A DNA stretch of 64,000 nt, from positions 1 through 64,000 of the forward strand of contig CAWEMO010000005.1 in NCBI GenBank assembly GCA_963810195.1, in the 5' to 3' direction. Made by a program: the position numbers and the translations under genes. The DNA is from Chersky-840 sp963810195. Its GTDB lineage: Bacteria; Actinomycetota; Acidimicrobiia; Acidimicrobiales; UBA8190. Shown here in pieces: positions 61,068 through 64,000 of the stretch. Position 1 is the first letter of the stretch. The number at the start of each line of letters is the position of its first letter. The notes beneath the pieces are model-generated. The model did not search any database. It had not been told where the DNA came from and saw only the letters and a list, made by a program, of their open reading frames with translations.

Positions 61068-61901
61068 GTGCTGCTCGCCATCGATGTCGGGAACACCGAG
61101 ACCGTCATCGGCCTCTTCTCGCTGGGGCCCGGTGACGATCCCCCTCCGGGCAGCCGGTCCGCACCGCCCGTGCCTCCGGAGCCGACCGGCCTCACTCACC
61201 ACTGGCGGTTGTCGACCGTCGCCGACCGCACTCCCGACGAGCACGCCCTGTTGCTGTCGGAGCTGCTCAACCTCACGGGGCTCGACGTCGACGAGGTGGT
61301 CACCGGCATGGCGGTGACCTCGTCGGTGCCCCGCGTCACCACCGCCCTGCGCCAGATGGCCAAGCGGTGGTTCGAGGTGCCGTGCGTGGTGCTCGAGCCG
61401 GGCGTGCGCTCGGGCATGCCCATCCTCTACGACAACCCCAAGGAGGTCGGCCCCGACCGCATCGCCAACGCCATCGGGGCGTATGACCTCTACGGGGGCC
61501 CGTGCGTGGTGGTGGACCTGGGCACCGCCACCACGTTCGACGCCATCTCGGGGAGCGGCGAGTACCTCGGGGGCGCCATCGCGCCCGGCATCGCCATCTC
61601 CATGGACGCGCTGTTCCACCACGCCGCCGCGCTGCGGCGCGTCGAGCTCGTCGAGCCGCGCAGCGTCATCGGCAAGTCCACCGTCGAGTCGATCCAGTCG
61701 GGCGTGCTCTACGGCTATGCCGCGCAGGTCGACGGCATGTGCCGGCGCATCGCCGATGAGCTCGGCCGTGCCACCGTGGTCTCCACCGGCGGGCTCTCGG
61801 AGGTCATCGCGCCGCTGTCACAGTGCATCGAGCACAGAGAGCCGTGGCTCACGCTGCACGGACTCCGCCTCGTCTACGAGCGCAACTCCAAGCCGGCGTG
61901 A
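61068..61901 (+). CDS. coaX: Type III pantothenate kinase
   Basis: A 277-residue CoaX that phosphorylates pantothenate, the product of PanC, in CoA synthesis. The ASKHA phosphate motif is LLAIDVGNTETVIGLF. Substrate and K+ sites are in VGPDRIANAIGAYDLYGGPCVVVDLGTATTFDAIS and GGAIAPGI, and the second phosphate motif is VVSTGGLSEVIAP. A 20-residue Pro-rich insertion follows strand 2. The start GTG 61068 is 2 bases after the nadC stop. Confidence 0.95.
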   Translation: MLLAIDVGNTETVIGLFSLGPGDDPPPGSRSAPPVPPEPTGLTHHWRLSTVADRTPDEHALLLSELLNLTGLDVDEVVTGMAVTSSVPRVTTALRQMAKRWFEVPCVVLEPGVRSGMPILYDNPKEVGPDRIANAIGAYDLYGGPCVVVDLGTATTFDAISGSGEYLGGAIAPGIAISMDALFHHAAALRRVELVEPRSVIGKSTVESIQSGVLYGYAAQVDGMCRRIADELGRATVVSTGGLSEVIAPLSQCIEHREPWLTLHGLRLVYERNSKPA

Positions 61902-61947
61902 GCGGTGTCGTCGGGGGGACGGGGACGACCCGGTAGCGTCGCGCCCT

Positions 61948-63352
61948 GTGGCCGAGGTCCCCTACTCCTTCGACAGGACCGCTGAAGCGGGCCCACTGCA
62001 TGACCGCTATCCCTCGCTCGGGCCGGGCGAGGAGAGCGACGACGTCGTCTCGGTGGCGGGACGGGTCATGCTCGTGCGTCCCCAGGGGCGTCTGGCCTTC
62101 GCCACCTTCCGCGACTCGTCGGGTCAGGTGCAGCTGTTCGCGCTGGAGAGGATCACCGAGGACTTCGAGGGCTTCTCCAAGTTGTCGCTCGGGGACTGGG
62201 TGGGGGCGACGGGGCGCATCGTGCGCACCCGCAAGGGCGAGTTGTCGGTGCAGGTCCGCACGTGGGTGCTGCTGGCCCAAGCGCGCCGCGGCTTCGGCGA
62301 CAAGTGGAAGGGCGTGTCCGACGTCGAGACGCGCTTTCGCCGAGCGCGAGGTGGACCTGTGGGCGAACGAGCGGACGCGCGAGATCCTGACCTTGCGCAG
62401 CAGGCTCATCGGCTCGCTGCGCCGGCGCCTGGCGGATATGGGGTTCGTCGAGGTCGAGACGCCGGTGCTGCACGCCATCCCCGGTGGCGCCAACGCCAGG
62501 CCCTTCGTCACGCACCACAATGCGCTCGACACCGATCTGTTCCTGCGCATCGCCCCCGAGCTCTACCTGAAGCGCCTCGTGGTGGGCGGGTTCGAGAAGG
62601 TCTTCGAGATCGCCCGGGTGTTCCGCAACGAGGGCCTCTCCCCGCGCCACAACCCGGAGTTCACGATGCTCGAGCTCTATCAGGCGTACGCCGATTACCT
62701 GGACCTCGCCGTGCTGGTCGAGGACCTGGTGTCGGGGCTTGCGTCGGAGCTGCGGGGCGCCACCACGATCTCGTATCAGGGTCGCGAGCTCGACCTCACG
62801 CCTCCGTGGCGGCGGGCCACCATGGCCGAGCTCGTCACCGAGGCCACCGGAGAGCACGCCGATGTCCACACGCCGGTCGAAGCACTCCGCCGGCGCGTGG
62901 CCGCCGCCGGCATCGAACCGAGCCCGTCGTGGGGGGCGGGCAAGCTCCTCCTCGAGCTCTACGAGAAGACCACCGAGCCCAACCTGTGGGGCCCGGTCTA
63001 CGTGATGGACTACCCGGCCGAGGTGTCCCCGCTGGCGCGCCGGCACCGCTCGGACCCTGACCTCGTCGAGCGCTTCGAGCCCGTGGTGGCCGGCCGCGAG
63101 CTGGGTAACGCCTTCTCGGAGCTGGTCGACCCCGACGACCAGCGGGCCCGCTTCGAGGCCCAGGCCCTGGCCCGCGCCGAGGGGGACGAGGACGCCATGG
63201 CCGTCGACGAGGACTACCTCCGTGCCCTGGAGCACGGGCTGCCCCCCACCGCGGGCCTCGGCATCGGGATCGACCGCCTGGTCATGCTGCTCGGCGACGT
63301 GGCCAACATCCGCGAGGTCATCGCCTTCCCCACCCTGCGCCCCGAGCGCTGA
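61948..63352 (+). pseudogene. lysS: Lysyl-tRNA synthetase (class II) with an apparent frameshift
   Basis: From GTG 61948 (MAEVPYSFDRTAEAG) the N-terminal OB-fold reads VSVAGRVMLVRPQGRLAFA, TFRDSSGQVQLF and DWVGATGRIVRT down to GVSDVETRF. There the DNA (about 62336-62342, TTTCGCCGAGC) has one C too many for the expected REREVDLWANE, so the class II catalytic domain is read in the next frame: FVEVETPVLHAIPGGANARP, ELYLKRLVVGGFEKVFEIAR, FRNEGLSPRHNPEFTMLELY and GLGIGIDRLVMLL, to the stop at 63352. With one base removed the protein is 467 residues and complete. The residues for lysine, ATP and motifs 1-3 are intact, so a sequence error is the simplest explanation unless another lysS exists. Confidence 0.9.
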
Positions 63353-63391
63353 GCGCCGTGTCGGCGCCCCGGCCCCGGCGCGGCCGTGTGC

Positions 63392-64000
63392 TCAGCGGGA
63401 GACGGGAAGCCCCTCGAGCAGGGATCGCGCCAGGCCGCCTAGGGACCGTCCCAGGGGTGCCTCGCCCACCGACCGGGCCGCCTCGACGGCCTCGTCGACG
63501 TAGCGCCGGCCCGCCGCGATCGTCTGCGCGATGGCGCCGGACTCCGCCACGATGTGGCGCGCCTTGTCCCGTTCGGGCTGCTCGAGGGGCGCTCCGAGCA
63601 GCGGTCGCAACTCCGGTCCGGTGCCCGGGTCGCGCAGGGCGAGGAGCACCGGCAGGGTGTAGATGCCCTCGGCGAGGTCCTGGCCGGCCGGCTTGCCGAG
63701 CTCCTCGTCGGTGGCGATCACATCGAGGATGTCGTCGCGGAGCTGGAAGAGCATGCCGAAGCAGCGCCCGAAGCGCGTGAGGACGTCCACCTCGGTGCGG
63801 GGCAGCCCTCCGGTGAGGGCACCGATCCGGCACGACGTGGACATGAGCGCGGCGGTCTTCCCCTCGATGGTGCGCAGGTAGTCGTCCTCGGTGCGCTCGG
63901 TGCTGAACGCGGCCCGGACCTCGGTGACCTGGCCCTGGCACAGCAGGCCCAGCGTGTTGGCCAGGAGGCCGGCGATCTCGGTGCCGAGCGAGGCGGCGAT
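63392..64000 (-). CDS. Trans-isoprenyl diphosphate synthase, C-terminal part
   Basis: The last 202 residues of a polyprenyl synthetase; the 5' end lies beyond the window. The second aspartate-rich motif is in FQLRDDILDVIA, preceded by YLRTIEGKTAALMSTSCRIGAL and followed by GKPAGQDLAEGIYTLPVLLAL, typical of long-chain (heptaprenyl/GGPP-type) synthases for menaquinone or carotenoids. The first DDxxD motif is outside the window. It is convergent with lysS, with 39 bases between stops. Confidence 0.92.
   Translation of the reverse strand: MAASLGTEIAGLLANTLGLLCQGQVTEVRAAFSTERTEDDYLRTIEGKTAALMSTSCRIGALTGGLPRTEVDVLTRFGRCFGMLFQLRDDILDVIATDEELGKPAGQDLAEGIYTLPVLLALRDPGTGPELRPLLGAPLEQPERDKARHIVAESGAIAQTIAAGRRYVDEAVEAARSVGEAPLGRSLGGLARSLLEGLPVSR

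Overview
The window is GC-rich DNA from an actinobacterium. The gene order metalloprotease-tilS-hpt-folE-folP-folB-folK-panC-panD-nadB-nadC-coaX-lysS, a SigR/RsrA-type pair, GlnE, and a TopA with a lysine/alanine tail instead of zinc fingers all fit that phylum. Class Acidimicrobiia is my best guess (inference only): ftsH is missing from its usual place between hpt and folE, and an H+-pyrophosphatase and a KimA-like transporter are present.

Bases 1-13,800 are accessory and partly decayed. They hold the end of an RHS/YD-repeat protein with an overlapping small membrane ORF; a MobF (TraA/TrwC-like) relaxase-helicase flanked by two copies of a foldable ~90-bp element and a polarised GGTGACGTY 9-mer; a small excisionase-like HTH protein; a giant SARP-type regulator with a textbook 11-bp-phased SARP box in front of a divergent secreted repeat protein; a tyrosine recombinase remnant; and an esterase stub. 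This looks like the debris of one or more integrative elements.

Bases 13,800-24,500 are regulatory and transport genes: a leftward operon TetR - CNBD/thioredoxin-reductase-like protein - PhyH dioxygenase, with an NTF2-like gene divergent from it; a leftward KdpD(C-half)-KdpE-aquaporin-lipoprotein cluster; the KdpD N-terminal half encoded divergently; and a PAS/GAF histidine kinase. No kdpFABC is in the window.

Bases 24,500-43,600 are mainly housekeeping: glnE (leftward), nadE with an overlapping ferritin-like gene, a principal-type sigma factor, a HAD phosphatase, two RCK/TrkA genes divergent from a KimA-like permease fused to an OB-fold, hppA, topA, tmk and holB, followed by tRNA-Thr(CGT). 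Bases 43,800-48,300 encode a secreted multidomain GH26-like protein with IPT/TIG domains and an 864-bp near-perfect internal duplication.

Bases 48,700-63,350 run rightward: sigR-rsrA, small genes, then a dense nucleotide/folate/pantothenate/NAD/CoA block ending in lysS, with a convergent, truncated polyprenyl synthase at the right edge. folP and lysS each carry one apparent frameshift, and the RHS gene two. Three of the four look like single bases missing from G or C runs, so sequencing error is a serious alternative to real gene loss. Short in-frame minisatellites (9 or 15 bp) recur in several genes.
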